In this document: positions 26,078-34,638 of the stretch, piece by piece
Layout: each line of letters starts with the position of its first letter
How positions within the stretch are numbered: position 1 is the first letter of the stretch
Assembly: GCF_008360935.1 (NCBI RefSeq)
Contig: NZ_SRXO01000004.1
Span: forward strand, 186,001-250,000
Source of the DNA: Siccirubricoccus phaeus
Lineage (GTDB): Bacteria; Pseudomonadota; Alphaproteobacteria; Acetobacterales; Acetobacteraceae
DNA length: 64,000 nucleotides
Direction of reading: 5' to 3'
The notes under the pieces: model-generated
The model's database searches: none
What the model saw: only the letters and a program-made list of their open reading frames with translations
What the model was told of the DNA's origin: nothing
Program-made: the position numbers and the translations under genes

Positions 26078-26965
26078 CTACAGCACCAGCACGCCGTGTT
26101 GCTTGGCCTTGCCCTCGGGCTCGACATGGATGGTGATGACGGCCTCGCCGACCTCGTCGCGCAGCGCGTGCTCGATGCGGTCGCAGATGTCGTGCGCCTC
26201 GGAGACGGGCATCGCGCCGGGCACCACGAGGTGGAACTCGACGAAGACCATCCGGCCCGCGCGCCGCACCCGCAGGTCGTGCGCCTCGATGGCGCCGTCC
26301 GCATGGGCCGAGATCAGGTCGCGGACGCGGCCGAGCGTCTCAGGGTCGGGTGCCTCGTCCATCAGTCCGCCGACCGAATCCCGGACCAAGCCCCATCCCG
26401 TCCAGAGGATGTTCACGGCGACCACCGCCGCCAGCGCCGGATCGAGCCAGAGCCAGCCGGTGAGTGGGACGAGGGCGAAGCCGACCAGGACGCCGCCGGA
26501 GGTGACCACGTCCGTCAGCAGGTGCCTGCCGTCGGCGACCAGGGCCGGGGAGCGCCAGCGCCGCCCGAAGCGCAGCAGCACGGCGGACCAGGCGGCGTTC
26601 ATGGCCGTCGCCGCGCCGTTGATGGCCATGCCGAGGAGCGGCGCGTCCACTGGGCGCGGGCTCAGAAAGCCGAGGTATGCCTCGCGCAGGATGGACAGGG
26701 CGGCCAGCAGGACGAGGACGCCCTCGAGGACGGCGGAGAAGTACTCCGCCTTGTGGTGGCCGTAGGGATGGTTGGTGTCCGGCGGCAGCGCGCTGACCCG
26801 CAGCGCGACCACCGCTGCCGCGGCGGCGGCCACGTTGATGATGCTCTCGAGCGCGTCCGAGTAGAGGGCGACGCTGCCGGTCACCCACCACGCGCCGAAC
26901 TTGATGGCCAGGACCAAGCAGCCGACGACGAGGCTGCCGAGGGCAAGCTGGACGGCGCGCGGCAT
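26078..26965 (-). CDS. FieF/YiiP-type cation diffusion facilitator
   Basis: 295 residues from ATG 26965; an open extension upstream to 27280 has no motif. Six helices: first metal site LYSDALESIINV, loop HPYGHHKAEYFSA, second site VADGRHLLTDVVTS (H-x3-D). A cytoplasmic C-terminal domain has HDLRVRRAG, VEFHLVVPG, and HDICDRIE as in the Zn-sensing domain of YiiP. It exports Zn/Fe/Cd. It stands apart from the czc block. Confidence 0.93.
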   Translation of the reverse strand: MPRAVQLALGSLVVGCLVLAIKFGAWWVTGSVALYSDALESIINVAAAAAAVVALRVSALPPDTNHPYGHHKAEYFSAVLEGVLVLLAALSILREAYLGFLSPRPVDAPLLGMAINGAATAMNAAWSAVLLRFGRRWRSPALVADGRHLLTDVVTSGGVLVGFALVPLTGWLWLDPALAAVVAVNILWTGWGLVRDSVGGLMDEAPDPETLGRVRDLISAHADGAIEAHDLRVRRAGRMVFVEFHLVVPGAMPVSEAHDICDRIEHALRDEVGEAVITIHVEPEGKAKQHGVLVL

Positions 26966-27206
26966 CGGGGAACTCCGGTCTTGATGGTTGCCGTCGGCCG
27001 AGCCCCCAAGCGGGCGGGGTGCGCCCGTGAGGGGAGCAGGGGCCTGCCCGTTCCCGTCCGGCGAGTGCCATCGTACCCGACGCTTGGACAGGCGCTCAAT
27101 CGTGCCCGGCATCGAGGCAGCCATGCCCCGGTGGCCGGATGGCCTACATCGTTGACCCGGTCCCGTACTGGTCCGACAGTGCGGCCAGGAAGACAGGGAG
27201 GATGCC

Positions 27207-27659
27207 ATGACCGCGCCCATGCGCGCCCTGCTCGGCTTCGTTGCCGCCGTGCTCTCCGTGCTGACCTTCCACCAGGGCATGTGGGCCGTGCTCTACGTGC
27301 TCGGGATGATGCCGCGCGCGCCCTACCCAATGACCCCGGTGCCGCCCCTCGGGGTGCCCCTGATCGTCAGCCTCTGCTTCTGGGGCGGGCTCTACGGCCT
27401 CGTCTTCGGGCTGGCGCTGCCCCGTCTGCCACGGGCGCCCATGTGGCTGCTGGGGCTCGGGCTCGGCCTGCTCGCCGCGCTTGTCGGCTGGTTCGTGGTC
27501 GCCCCCCTGAAGGGCCAGCCGGTGGCGAGCGGCTTCGACCCCGCCCGGATGCTGGCCTCCGTCCTGATCAACGGCTTCTGGGGCATCGGCGTCGGCGTCA
27601 TCCTTCCCTTCCTGCTGCCCAGGGGCGCGGGGCGCGCCTGGTCCGTGTCGAGGGGCTAG
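27207..27659 (+). CDS. Four-helix hypothetical membrane protein
   Basis: 150 residues, nearly all hydrophobic: four predicted helices at about 8-30, 48-68, 76-98 and 118-138. GFDPARMLASVLINGFWGIG separates the last two. The ATG follows GGGAGGATGCC. I recognise no functional family; similar small inner-membrane proteins are common in alphaproteobacteria. Confidence 0.75.
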   Translation: MTAPMRALLGFVAAVLSVLTFHQGMWAVLYVLGMMPRAPYPMTPVPPLGVPLIVSLCFWGGLYGLVFGLALPRLPRAPMWLLGLGLGLLAALVGWFVVAPLKGQPVASGFDPARMLASVLINGFWGIGVGVILPFLLPRGAGRAWSVSRG

Positions 27660-27732
27660 CCGCCGCACCCGGATCACCACGGTCAGGGCAGGATCTTGTT
27701 CGCGCTCGACCAGGCCGATGCGTGAGGGCCCG

Positions 27733-27980
27733 ATGATCCTGGAATCGGCCATCACCTGCCCGGCCTGTGGCACGGCGAAGACCGAGACCATGCCGACCGA
27801 CGCCTGCCAGTTTTTGCCGATTGCACCGGCTGTGGGGTTCTGCTCCGCCCGAAGCCCGGGGACTGCTGCGTGTTCTGCTCCTGCGGCACTGTGCCGTGTC
27901 CGCCGGTCCAGGCCGAGGGCGGCCTCACTTGCTGTCGCGCCGCGACACCGCCCGCGCCATCACCGGCGGACCCACGCTGA
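27733..27980 (+). pseudogene. Frameshifted Cys-rich small protein (GDCCVFCS family)
   Basis: From ATG 27733 (GTGAGGG upstream) the frame reads MILESAITCPACGTAKTETM and PTDACQF. It then loses register in a run of five Ts (27811-27815). In the next frame the family continues: ADCTGCGVLLRPKPGDCCVF and CSCGTVPCPPVQ, stopping at 27978-27980. About 11 Cys in 80 residues in CxxC pairs imply metal binding. One added T would restore the gene, so either a real mutation or a sequencing error is possible. Confidence 0.75.
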
Positions 27981-28068
27981 AAGCCGCGCATGGTAGGAAC
28001 CCTGCTCGGTGCCACAGGTCACGGCCCAGGCATCAGCCACCCCACGTAGCTGAAAGGAGGCGAACGCC

Positions 28069-28920
28069 ATGGCAGAGGCCGCCAGCCCCTTCGTCCACGA
28101 GCCCCTGGTCCGGCTCGGGGCCTTCGCCGGGGTCTTCGTCCTGATGGCCCTCTGGGAGGTGCTGGCCCCACGGAGGCCGCAGGCCATCGGCCGCCGATGG
28201 CGCTGGCCGAACAACCTGGGCGTCGTGGTCCTGGACACGCTCGTTATCCGCGTCCTGTTCCCGGCGGGTGCCGTGGGTGTGGCGATGCTCGCGCAGGCCC
28301 ATGGCTGGGGCCTGCTGAACGTCCTGCATGCACCTGGTTGGGTCGCCGTGCCGGTGTCGGTGCTCCTGCTCGACCTCGCCATCTACGCCCAGCACGTTGC
28401 CTTCCACCACGTACCGGTGCTCTGGCGCCTGCACCGCATGCACCACGCCGACCTGGAGTTCGACGTCACCACGGGCGTGCGCTTCCACCCCGTCGAGATC
28501 GTGCTCTCCATGCTCATCAAGGCGGCCGTGGTCATCGCGCTCGGCGCGCCGCCGTTCGCCGTTCTCGTCTTCGAGGTGCTGCTGAACGCCACCTCGATGT
28601 TCAACCACGGCAACGTCCGTCTGCCAGAGTGGCTGGACCGCGTCGTGCGCTGGGTCGTGGTCACACCGGAGATGCACCGCGTCCACCACTCCGTCCTGCG
28701 CCGGGAGACCGACAGCAACTTCGGCTTCAACCTGCCCTGGTGGGATCGCCTGTTCGGCACCTACCGTGCCCAGCCCGAGGCGGGCCACGAGGGCATGACC
28801 ATCGGCATCGACCGCTTCCGCGACCCGCGCGAGCTGCGGCTCGATCGGATGCTGCTCCAGCCGCTCCGCGGCGACGGTCCCCCTCCAGGTCACGTGGAAC
28901 CCCGGGGCGAGATCTCGTAG
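28069..28920 (+). CDS. Sterol desaturase/fatty-acid hydroxylase-superfamily membrane protein
   Basis: 283 residues with four helices and the di-iron histidine clusters HVAFHH, HRMHH, FNHGNV and HRVHHS. NLPWWDRLFGTYR is typical near the end. Enzymes of this fold hydroxylate or desaturate lipids in the inner membrane. Substrate unknown. GGAGG precedes the ATG. Why it sits among metal genes is unclear. Confidence 0.9.
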   Translation: MAEAASPFVHEPLVRLGAFAGVFVLMALWEVLAPRRPQAIGRRWRWPNNLGVVVLDTLVIRVLFPAGAVGVAMLAQAHGWGLLNVLHAPGWVAVPVSVLLLDLAIYAQHVAFHHVPVLWRLHRMHHADLEFDVTTGVRFHPVEIVLSMLIKAAVVIALGAPPFAVLVFEVLLNATSMFNHGNVRLPEWLDRVVRWVVVTPEMHRVHHSVLRRETDSNFGFNLPWWDRLFGTYRAQPEAGHEGMTIGIDRFRDPRELRLDRMLLQPLRGDGPPPGHVEPRGEIS

Positions 28921-28957
28921 CGTGCTAGGAATGGCGCCGTCGAACCGGGAACAGGCC

Positions 28958-29560
28958 ATGACGCTTCGCTCCGCCCTCCTCGTCCTCCCCGTCGCCACCG
29001 CCTTCGCTGCAGCTCCCGCCTCCGCCCAGCACCACCACGGCGGCCACGGCCAGCCAGCTCCGTCCCCCTACGCCGGGATGCAGGCTCGCCCGGTGAAGGC
29101 CCTGTCCGACCAGCAGCTGGCCGACCTCCGCGCCGGGCGCGGCATGGGCATGGCGCTCCCGGCGGAGCTGAACGGCTACCCGGGTCCGCTCCACGTCCTG
29201 GAACTCGCCGACGCGCTCGGGCTCACCCCGGAGCAGCGCGAGCGGGTTCGGAGCCTGCGCGAGGCGATGACGGCCGAGGCGGTGCCGCTGGGCGAGCGCC
29301 TGATCGCCGAGGAGGCGGCGCTCGACCGGGAGTTCGCCTCGCGGACCGTGACCCCTGCCTCGCTGGAGGTCGCCACGGCCGCCATCGGGCGCACCCAGGC
29401 GGCGCTCCGGGCCGCGCACCTTCGCTACCACCTCACGATGGTGGAGGTGCTCACGCCGGAGCAGGTCCGCCGTTATGGGGAGCTGCGCGGCTACGGGAGC
29501 GGCGCCGTGCCGCGCCAAGGGGGCGAGGATGGCGGCGGGAAAAGACCTGAGCCACGCTAG
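28958..29560 (+). CDS. Spy/CpxP-like periplasmic protein
   Basis: 200 residues from ATG 28958 with a signal peptide ending APASAQ. The mature N-terminus is HHHGGHG. The LTPEQRERVRSLR and LTPEQVRRYGELRGY motifs are the LTxxQ repeats of the Spy/CpxP/ZraP group, periplasmic helical chaperones or zinc-binding proteins. The start follows ACCGGGAACAGGCC. It overlaps the downstream permease by 32 bp. Confidence 0.82.
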   Translation: MTLRSALLVLPVATAFAAAPASAQHHHGGHGQPAPSPYAGMQARPVKALSDQQLADLRAGRGMGMALPAELNGYPGPLHVLELADALGLTPEQRERVRSLREAMTAEAVPLGERLIAEEAALDREFASRTVTPASLEVATAAIGRTQAALRAAHLRYHLTMVEVLTPEQVRRYGELRGYGSGAVPRQGGEDGGGKRPEPR

Positions 29561-30722
29561 TCCGGCAGGGTCGGCCCAATGCCGCCGGACCTCCTGGTCC
29601 GGCGAGCTGGGCGGTGCCTGCGGCGACCTCGGCACCTTCGTGCCGCTGGTGGTCGGCGCCATGACCGTCGCGGGGCTCTCGGCGGCGGGCGTGCTGTTCG
29701 GGTTCGGCACCTTCCTCGTCGCGGCGGGCCTGTCCTACGGCATTCCCATCGCCGTCCAGCCCATGAAGGCGGTCTCGGCCGTCCTGCTGACCGGCGGCCT
29801 TGGCCCCGGCGAGCTCGTGGCCACTGGCTTGGTCACCGGTGTGGTCCTGCTGGCGCTCAGGGCGAGGGGCGCCATCGGGCGCATCGCCCGCGCCTTGCCG
29901 CAGTCAGTGGCGGCCGGGCTGCAGCTCGGCCTCGGCCTGGCCATGGCCTGGCTCGGCCTCAAGCTCGCGACCGAGACACCCTGGCTTGGCGGCCTGTCCC
30001 TGGTGGCGCTGCTCGGACTGATGCGGCTGCCCCGTGTCCCGGCGGCCCCGCTCGCCCTGGCGCTGGCCTTCGGGGCCGCATGGGCGGCGGGGCTGACCGC
30101 ATCGCCCGACTGGCCCGCCTTCGACTTCGTGCTCCCGGCCCTCCACCTACCCGCGAGCTGGGCCGAGGTTTGGCGGGGCGTCGTGTCCGGCGTCCTGCCG
30201 CAGCTGCCCCTGACCCTCACCAACGCGGTCATCCTGACGGCCCTGCTCGCGCGGGAGCTCTACCCGGACCGCGCCCGGCGCGTGACGGAGCGGCGGCTGG
30301 CGGTGGGCACCGGGCTGGCGAACCTGCTGCTGGCACCGCTCGGGGCCATGCCGATGTGCCTGGGCGCGGGCGGCCTGCAGGCGCAGCACCGCTTCGGAGC
30401 CCGGACGGGTGCGGCGCCGGTCATGCTCGGGGCGGCGCTGCTCGTCCTCGGCCTCTGCTTCGCGGACGGGGCGGCCGCGCTGTTCGCCACCATCCCGGCC
30501 GGGACCATCGGTGCCCTGCTGCTCGTGGCCGGATCCGATCTCGCCCTGTCGCGGCGCCTGTTGGACGCCCGCCCGGACTGCTGGCCCGCCATCGGCGTCG
30601 CGGCCGCGCTGACGGTGGCGGTCAACCCGGCGGCCGGGCTGGCCGCGGGCTGGGCCATCGAGGCCGGACGCGGCGTGGCGAAGCGGGTGTTCGGCCGGGA
30701 CGTGCGGCGCGAGTCCTGGTAG
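29529..30722 (+). CDS. MOT1-type sulfate/molybdate permease
   Basis: 397 residues from ATG 29529 (GGGGGCGAGG upstream), 10-11 helices. The MOT1 signature ELGGACGDLGTFVPLVVGAM (about 26-45) is followed by GIPIAVQPMKAVSAV and PQLPLTLTNAVILTA, PMCLGAGGLQAQHRFGARTG. The family imports molybdate (some tungstate or sulfate). It overlaps the Spy-like gene, suggesting cotranscription. Confidence 0.85.
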   Translation: MAAGKDLSHASPAGSAQCRRTSWSGELGGACGDLGTFVPLVVGAMTVAGLSAAGVLFGFGTFLVAAGLSYGIPIAVQPMKAVSAVLLTGGLGPGELVATGLVTGVVLLALRARGAIGRIARALPQSVAAGLQLGLGLAMAWLGLKLATETPWLGGLSLVALLGLMRLPRVPAAPLALALAFGAAWAAGLTASPDWPAFDFVLPALHLPASWAEVWRGVVSGVLPQLPLTLTNAVILTALLARELYPDRARRVTERRLAVGTGLANLLLAPLGAMPMCLGAGGLQAQHRFGARTGAAPVMLGAALLVLGLCFADGAAALFATIPAGTIGALLLVAGSDLALSRRLLDARPDCWPAIGVAAALTVAVNPAAGLAAGWAIEAGRGVAKRVFGRDVRRESW

Positions 30723-30767
30723 ACACCGCCCCTTCTAGCCCTGGCCCTCCGGAGCTATGTTGGCGCC

Positions 30768-31130
30768 ATGCTCCCCCGGCTCGCCAGGCTGGTCATCGCT
30801 GCCATCACGATCTGCGCCTTCCTCGGCGCCGGTCTGGTGCAGAACCTGCCGTCCGCGCAGGCGGACACGGCGGGCATGACCATGATGGCCGACATGGGGG
30901 ACGACGGCGCGGCGATGCCCTGCCACGACACCAGGACCCCTCCGTGCCAGGACAAGGTACCCGGGTGCATGATCGACCTGGGCTGCCTCTTCGTGGTCGG
31001 CATCCCCGTGCCGCCCGCGCCCGCTGTCTCGGTCCCGGCCTGGTCCTGGGTGGCCTACTGGCAGTCCGTGCGGCTCTTCGAGGGCGTCTCGCCCGAGCCT
31101 TACCTGGGGCCGCCCATCCGCCTCGTCTGA
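30768..31130 (+). CDS. Small secreted Cys-pair protein (DUF2946-like), cus block
   Basis: 120 residues; signal peptide about 1-32. The mature part has a Met-rich stretch (GMTMMADMG), CHDTRTPPC and GCMIDLGC, then a C-terminus with WSWVAYWQS and EPYLGPPIRLV. The last part is paralogous to the 38407 protein (WTSVAYWTG... EPALDPPIPF). It is placed just upstream of the cus operon. A periplasmic copper role is inferred. Confidence 0.75.
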   Translation: MLPRLARLVIAAITICAFLGAGLVQNLPSAQADTAGMTMMADMGDDGAAMPCHDTRTPPCQDKVPGCMIDLGCLFVVGIPVPPAPAVSVPAWSWVAYWQSVRLFEGVSPEPYLGPPIRLV

Positions 31131-31314
31131 GCTAGCCGCCCGCGCGCCCCTCCGGCTGCCGCGGCTTCGCCCCGCTTCTTCCCCCGTTTCACGAGCGCCT
31201 CGCCGCCCCACGGGCATCGCGGCGCGACCGGCGCCGGGCGGCGAGCGGGACTCCTCCAGACAACAGCAGCCGCTCGCCCCCTGTCGTGGGCGGCCCACGG
31301 ATTGGGAAACAACG

Positions 31315-31716
31315 ATGCTCTCCAAGCTCCTGCGCGCGGCCGTGCTCGGTGCCGCCCTGGTAACCTCCGCCCCCGCGTCCACCGCCTTCGCCGCCGCCAG
31401 CGACTACCGCTTCGAGCTGGCCAGCGCCCGGCCCGCCGGGCCGGGCAAGACCGACGTCACCGTCCGCCTCGTGCGCGTGCGGGACGGCAGGCCGGTGCCG
31501 GACGCCGTCGTCTTCCAGACCCGGGCCGACATGGCGCCCGCGGGCATGCCGACCATGACCGGCAACGTCGCCCCGCAGCCGGGCCAGCAGCCGGGCACCT
31601 ACCGGTTCCAGGTCGACACCGGCATGGCCGGGGGCTGGGCGCTGACGCTGAGCGCCAAGGTCCAGGGCGAGCCCGAGACGGTCCGCTCCACGGTCACCTT
31701 CAACGCGGCCCAATGA
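31315..31716 (+). CDS. FixH/YtkA-like periplasmic protein
   Basis: 133 residues, signal peptide to about AFAA (residue 26), then a single beta-sandwich domain: FELASARPAGPGKTDVTVRL, ADMAPAGMPTMTGNV, YRFQVDTGMAGGWALTL. This matches the FixH/YtkA-like domain often encoded before CusCBA-type pumps. The stop is 2 bp before cusC. Copper-linked periplasmic role inferred. Confidence 0.8.
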   Translation: MLSKLLRAAVLGAALVTSAPASTAFAAASDYRFELASARPAGPGKTDVTVRLVRVRDGRPVPDAVVFQTRADMAPAGMPTMTGNVAPQPGQQPGTYRFQVDTGMAGGWALTLSAKVQGEPETVRSTVTFNAAQ

Positions 31717-31717
31717 G

Positions 31718-33040
31718 ATGGCCCGCCCCACACGAGGGGCCGCCGGGCCCCCGAGGCGCGCCGGGCGAGGACCCGACGCGGCCCTCGCGCTCGGCCTGAC
31801 GCTCGCGCTCCTGGCCGGGCCGGGCCAGGCTCAGACCAGGACGGCGCAGCGGACCCTGGGGGGAGCACCCCCCGGGGCCACGCTGGAGAGCGTGCTCGCC
31901 GTCGCCCGCCAGCTCAGCCCCGAGCTGGCGGCCCGCGCGCTCGACACCGCCGCGGCGCGGGCGCGCGTCACCGTCGCCGGGTCGCTGCCCGACCCGACGA
32001 TTCGGGCGATGTCGGACGAGATGCCCCGAACCTCGGGGCCACGGCAGAACATGATGATCTACTCGTTCGAGCAGGACATCCCGCTCTGGGGCAGGCGCGA
32101 CCTGCGGCGGCAGGTCGCCCGGGCCGAGGTCGGCCAGATGGCGGCCCAGGCCCAGGCGGCCGAGGCCGAGCTGGTCGAGCGGGTGAAGGTGGCCTTCGCC
32201 CGCTACTACACCTCCCATGAGGCGGTCCGCCGGACGGCGGACCTCCACCGGGCCATCCATGGCGTCGCCCAGGTCGCCCGCGAGCGCTACGCCCGGGGCC
32301 GCGGCGAGCAGCAGGAGGTGTTCCGGGCCGAGGTCGAGACCACGCGCGTGGCCACCGAGATCGCGCGCCTCGAGGCGGCGCTCCGGAGCGCCCAGGGCCA
32401 ATTGAACGCGCTGCTCGTCCGTCCGGCCGACGCGCCGCTCGCTCGACCCGAGCGGTTGCGCCCGCTTCCCGACACACGCGCCCTGGACATCGCCCGGCTG
32501 GCCGAGCGGGCCAGGGGCGGCAACCCGATGCTGGCGGCCGACGCGGCCGCCATCACCGGCGCGGAGACCAACCGGAGGCTGACGGACAGGAACTGGTACC
32601 CGGACGTCACCCTGGGTGCAGCCGCCGTCGACCGGGGGAGCTACGGGCCGACGGGTTTCCAGGCGTGGATCGCGATGAAGGTCCCGCTCCAGTGGGGCCT
32701 GCGCGAGGCGCAGGCGCGCGAGGCCGTGGCCCAGGCCGGGGCGGCGCGCGCCCGGCTGGAGGCCCGCGAGCAGCAGCTCCGGGGCGATCTGGCCGAGACC
32801 GTGGCGGGCTTCGGGGGCAGCCGCCGGACCGCCGACCTCATCCGCCGCCAGCTCCTGCCGCAGGCCGAGGCGCTCGTGCGCTCCGGGGCGGCCGGGTACG
32901 GCTTCGGTCGGGTGGACCTCGCCACCGTGCTGCGGGCGCAGCACGACCTCGCCGACTTCCGCCTGCAGCTCCTCGCCGCCGAGTTCGATGGCCAGCGCCA
33001 GCTCGCGGCGATCGAGCGCCTTGTGGGAGGCGACCTGTGA
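31718..33040 (+). CDS. cusC: CusC-like TolC-family outer-membrane channel
   Basis: 440 residues with N-terminal signal (about 22-40) and two outer-membrane efflux domains: SLPDPTIRAMSDEMPRTSG, YSFEQDIPLWGRRDLRR, YPDVTLGAAAVDRGSYG. The stop overlaps the GTG start of cusB (GTGA). It forms the exit channel of the Cu/Ag tripartite pump. Confidence 0.92.
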   Translation: MARPTRGAAGPPRRAGRGPDAALALGLTLALLAGPGQAQTRTAQRTLGGAPPGATLESVLAVARQLSPELAARALDTAAARARVTVAGSLPDPTIRAMSDEMPRTSGPRQNMMIYSFEQDIPLWGRRDLRRQVARAEVGQMAAQAQAAEAELVERVKVAFARYYTSHEAVRRTADLHRAIHGVAQVARERYARGRGEQQEVFRAEVETTRVATEIARLEAALRSAQGQLNALLVRPADAPLARPERLRPLPDTRALDIARLAERARGGNPMLAADAAAITGAETNRRLTDRNWYPDVTLGAAAVDRGSYGPTGFQAWIAMKVPLQWGLREAQAREAVAQAGAARARLEAREQQLRGDLAETVAGFGGSRRTADLIRRQLLPQAEALVRSGAAGYGFGRVDLATVLRAQHDLADFRLQLLAAEFDGQRQLAAIERLVGGDL

Positions 33041-34638
33041 CCGCCCGTCAAGCTCTTCGCGCCATCGGCGCCGCCTTCGTGCTTGCCACCGGGGCGGGTG
33101 GCCTCTGGCTCGCCGCCGACCGGTTGCCTGGGCTGGTGGCGCGTGACGCCGTGGCGCAGCAGGCGCCATCGCCCGGGCGCCAGCCGCTCTACTACCGCGA
33201 CCCCTCGGGCGGGCCGGACTTCTCGCCGACCCCCAAAAAGAACGCGCAGGGCCGCGACTACGTCCCGGTCTACGACGAGGCCGAGCAGGCGCCACCCGCG
33301 CCAGTACCGGCGCCCGCCGCCCCGGCGCGCCAGCCGCTCTACTACCAGGACCCGTCCGGCAGGCCCGAGTACTCGGCCACACCAACGAAAGCCGCCGACG
33401 GGCGCGACTTCGTCCCGGTCTACGAGGACCCCGGCGCGCCGTCCCAGTCCGCGGCGCCCGCCCCGGCGTCCCCCGGCGGACGTGGCCGGATCCTCTACTA
33501 CCGCAACCCCATGGGCCTGCCCGACACCTCGCCGGTGCCCAAGAAGGACTCGATGGGGATGGACTACGTCCCGGTCTACGAGGACGAGGCCAACCAGCCC
33601 GCGGGCACCGTCACGGTCAGCCCGGAGCGGGTGCAGATGCTCGGCGTCCGCACCGAGGTGGCGGCCGAGCGCGCGATGACCCGCTCCATCCGGGCGGTCG
33701 GCACCATCGCCGTGGACGAGCGGCGGCTCGCGGTCGTGGCCCCGCGCTTCGAGGGCTGGATCCAGAGGCTGCTCGTCAATGAGACGGGGCAGCCGGTGCG
33801 GCGCGGCCAGCCGCTGTTCGAGGTCTACAGCCCGGAGCTGGCGGCGGCCGAGCAGGAGTACGTCATCGCCCGGCAGGCCGAGGGCGCCATGGCGCACGCC
33901 GACCCCGCCATGCGCGGTGGCGCCGCGGGCATCGCCGCCGCGGCGCTGGCGCGGCTGCGCAACTTCGACCTGCCCGCCGAGGAGGTGGCCCGCCTGCGGC
34001 GCACCGGCAGGGTCGGCAGCACGCTCACGCTGACATCGCCGATGGACGGCGTGGTGCTGGAGAAGACCGCGCTGCAGGGCATGCGCTTCGCGCCGGGCGA
34101 CACGCTCTACCGCATCGCCGACCTCTCGACCGTCTGGCTGCTGGCTGACGTCTTCGAGCAGGATCTGGGGCTGGTCCGGCCGGGCCAGGAGGCCAGCATC
34201 GCCATGACCGCCTACCCCGACCGCCGGTTCGCCGGGAAGGTCACCTTCGTCTACCCGACCTTGAACGCGGCCACCCGCACGGCCAGGGTGCGCGTCGAGA
34301 TCCCCAACCCTGACCAACTCCTCAAGCCGGACATGTACGCGACCGTGGAGATCGCGGCGCCGCTCGGCACCGCGCCGGTGGTCGCCGTGCCGGACTCCGC
34401 GGTGCTCGACAGCGGCACGCGACAAGTGGTGCTCGTGGAGCGCGCCCCGGGCCGCTACGAGCCGCGCGCCGTCCAGACCGGCCGCCGCGCCGACGGCCAG
34501 GTCGAGATCCGCCAAGGAATCCGGGCGGGCGAGAAGGTGGTGGTCGGCGCCAACTTCCTCATCGACGCGGAGAGCAACCTGCGGGCCGCGCTGCAGTCCT
34601 TCGCGGCGCCCGCCCCGGGCCAGGAGCAGCCCCGATGA
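33037..34638 (+). CDS. cusB: CusB-like adaptor with three tandem metal-binding modules
   Basis: 533 residues from GTG 33037. After an N-terminal helix come three tandem copies of the heavy-metal-binding module, LYYRDPSGGPDFSPTPKK...DYVPVY (about 50-82), LYYQDPSGRPEYSATPTK...DFVPVY (about 100-130) and LYYRNPMGLPDTSPVPKK...DYVPVY (about 155-185). Usually one copy is present. The canonical Cys/His of the C-P-M-H-P form are replaced by Tyr/Asn/Asp. Lipoyl, hairpin and barrel domains follow (FEGWIQRLLVNETGQPV, TSPMDGVVLEKTALQGM). It couples CusA to CusC. Confidence 0.92.
   Translation: MTARQALRAIGAAFVLATGAGGLWLAADRLPGLVARDAVAQQAPSPGRQPLYYRDPSGGPDFSPTPKKNAQGRDYVPVYDEAEQAPPAPVPAPAAPARQPLYYQDPSGRPEYSATPTKAADGRDFVPVYEDPGAPSQSAAPAPASPGGRGRILYYRNPMGLPDTSPVPKKDSMGMDYVPVYEDEANQPAGTVTVSPERVQMLGVRTEVAAERAMTRSIRAVGTIAVDERRLAVVAPRFEGWIQRLLVNETGQPVRRGQPLFEVYSPELAAAEQEYVIARQAEGAMAHADPAMRGGAAGIAAAALARLRNFDLPAEEVARLRRTGRVGSTLTLTSPMDGVVLEKTALQGMRFAPGDTLYRIADLSTVWLLADVFEQDLGLVRPGQEASIAMTAYPDRRFAGKVTFVYPTLNAATRTARVRVEIPNPDQLLKPDMYATVEIAAPLGTAPVVAVPDSAVLDSGTRQVVLVERAPGRYEPRAVQTGRRADGQVEIRQGIRAGEKVVVGANFLIDAESNLRAALQSFAAPAPGQEQPR

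Noticed and set aside
31700-33385. 561-codon minus frame over cusC/cusB
   Set aside because: Antisense shadow; cusC and cusB have complete family signatures and coupled starts.
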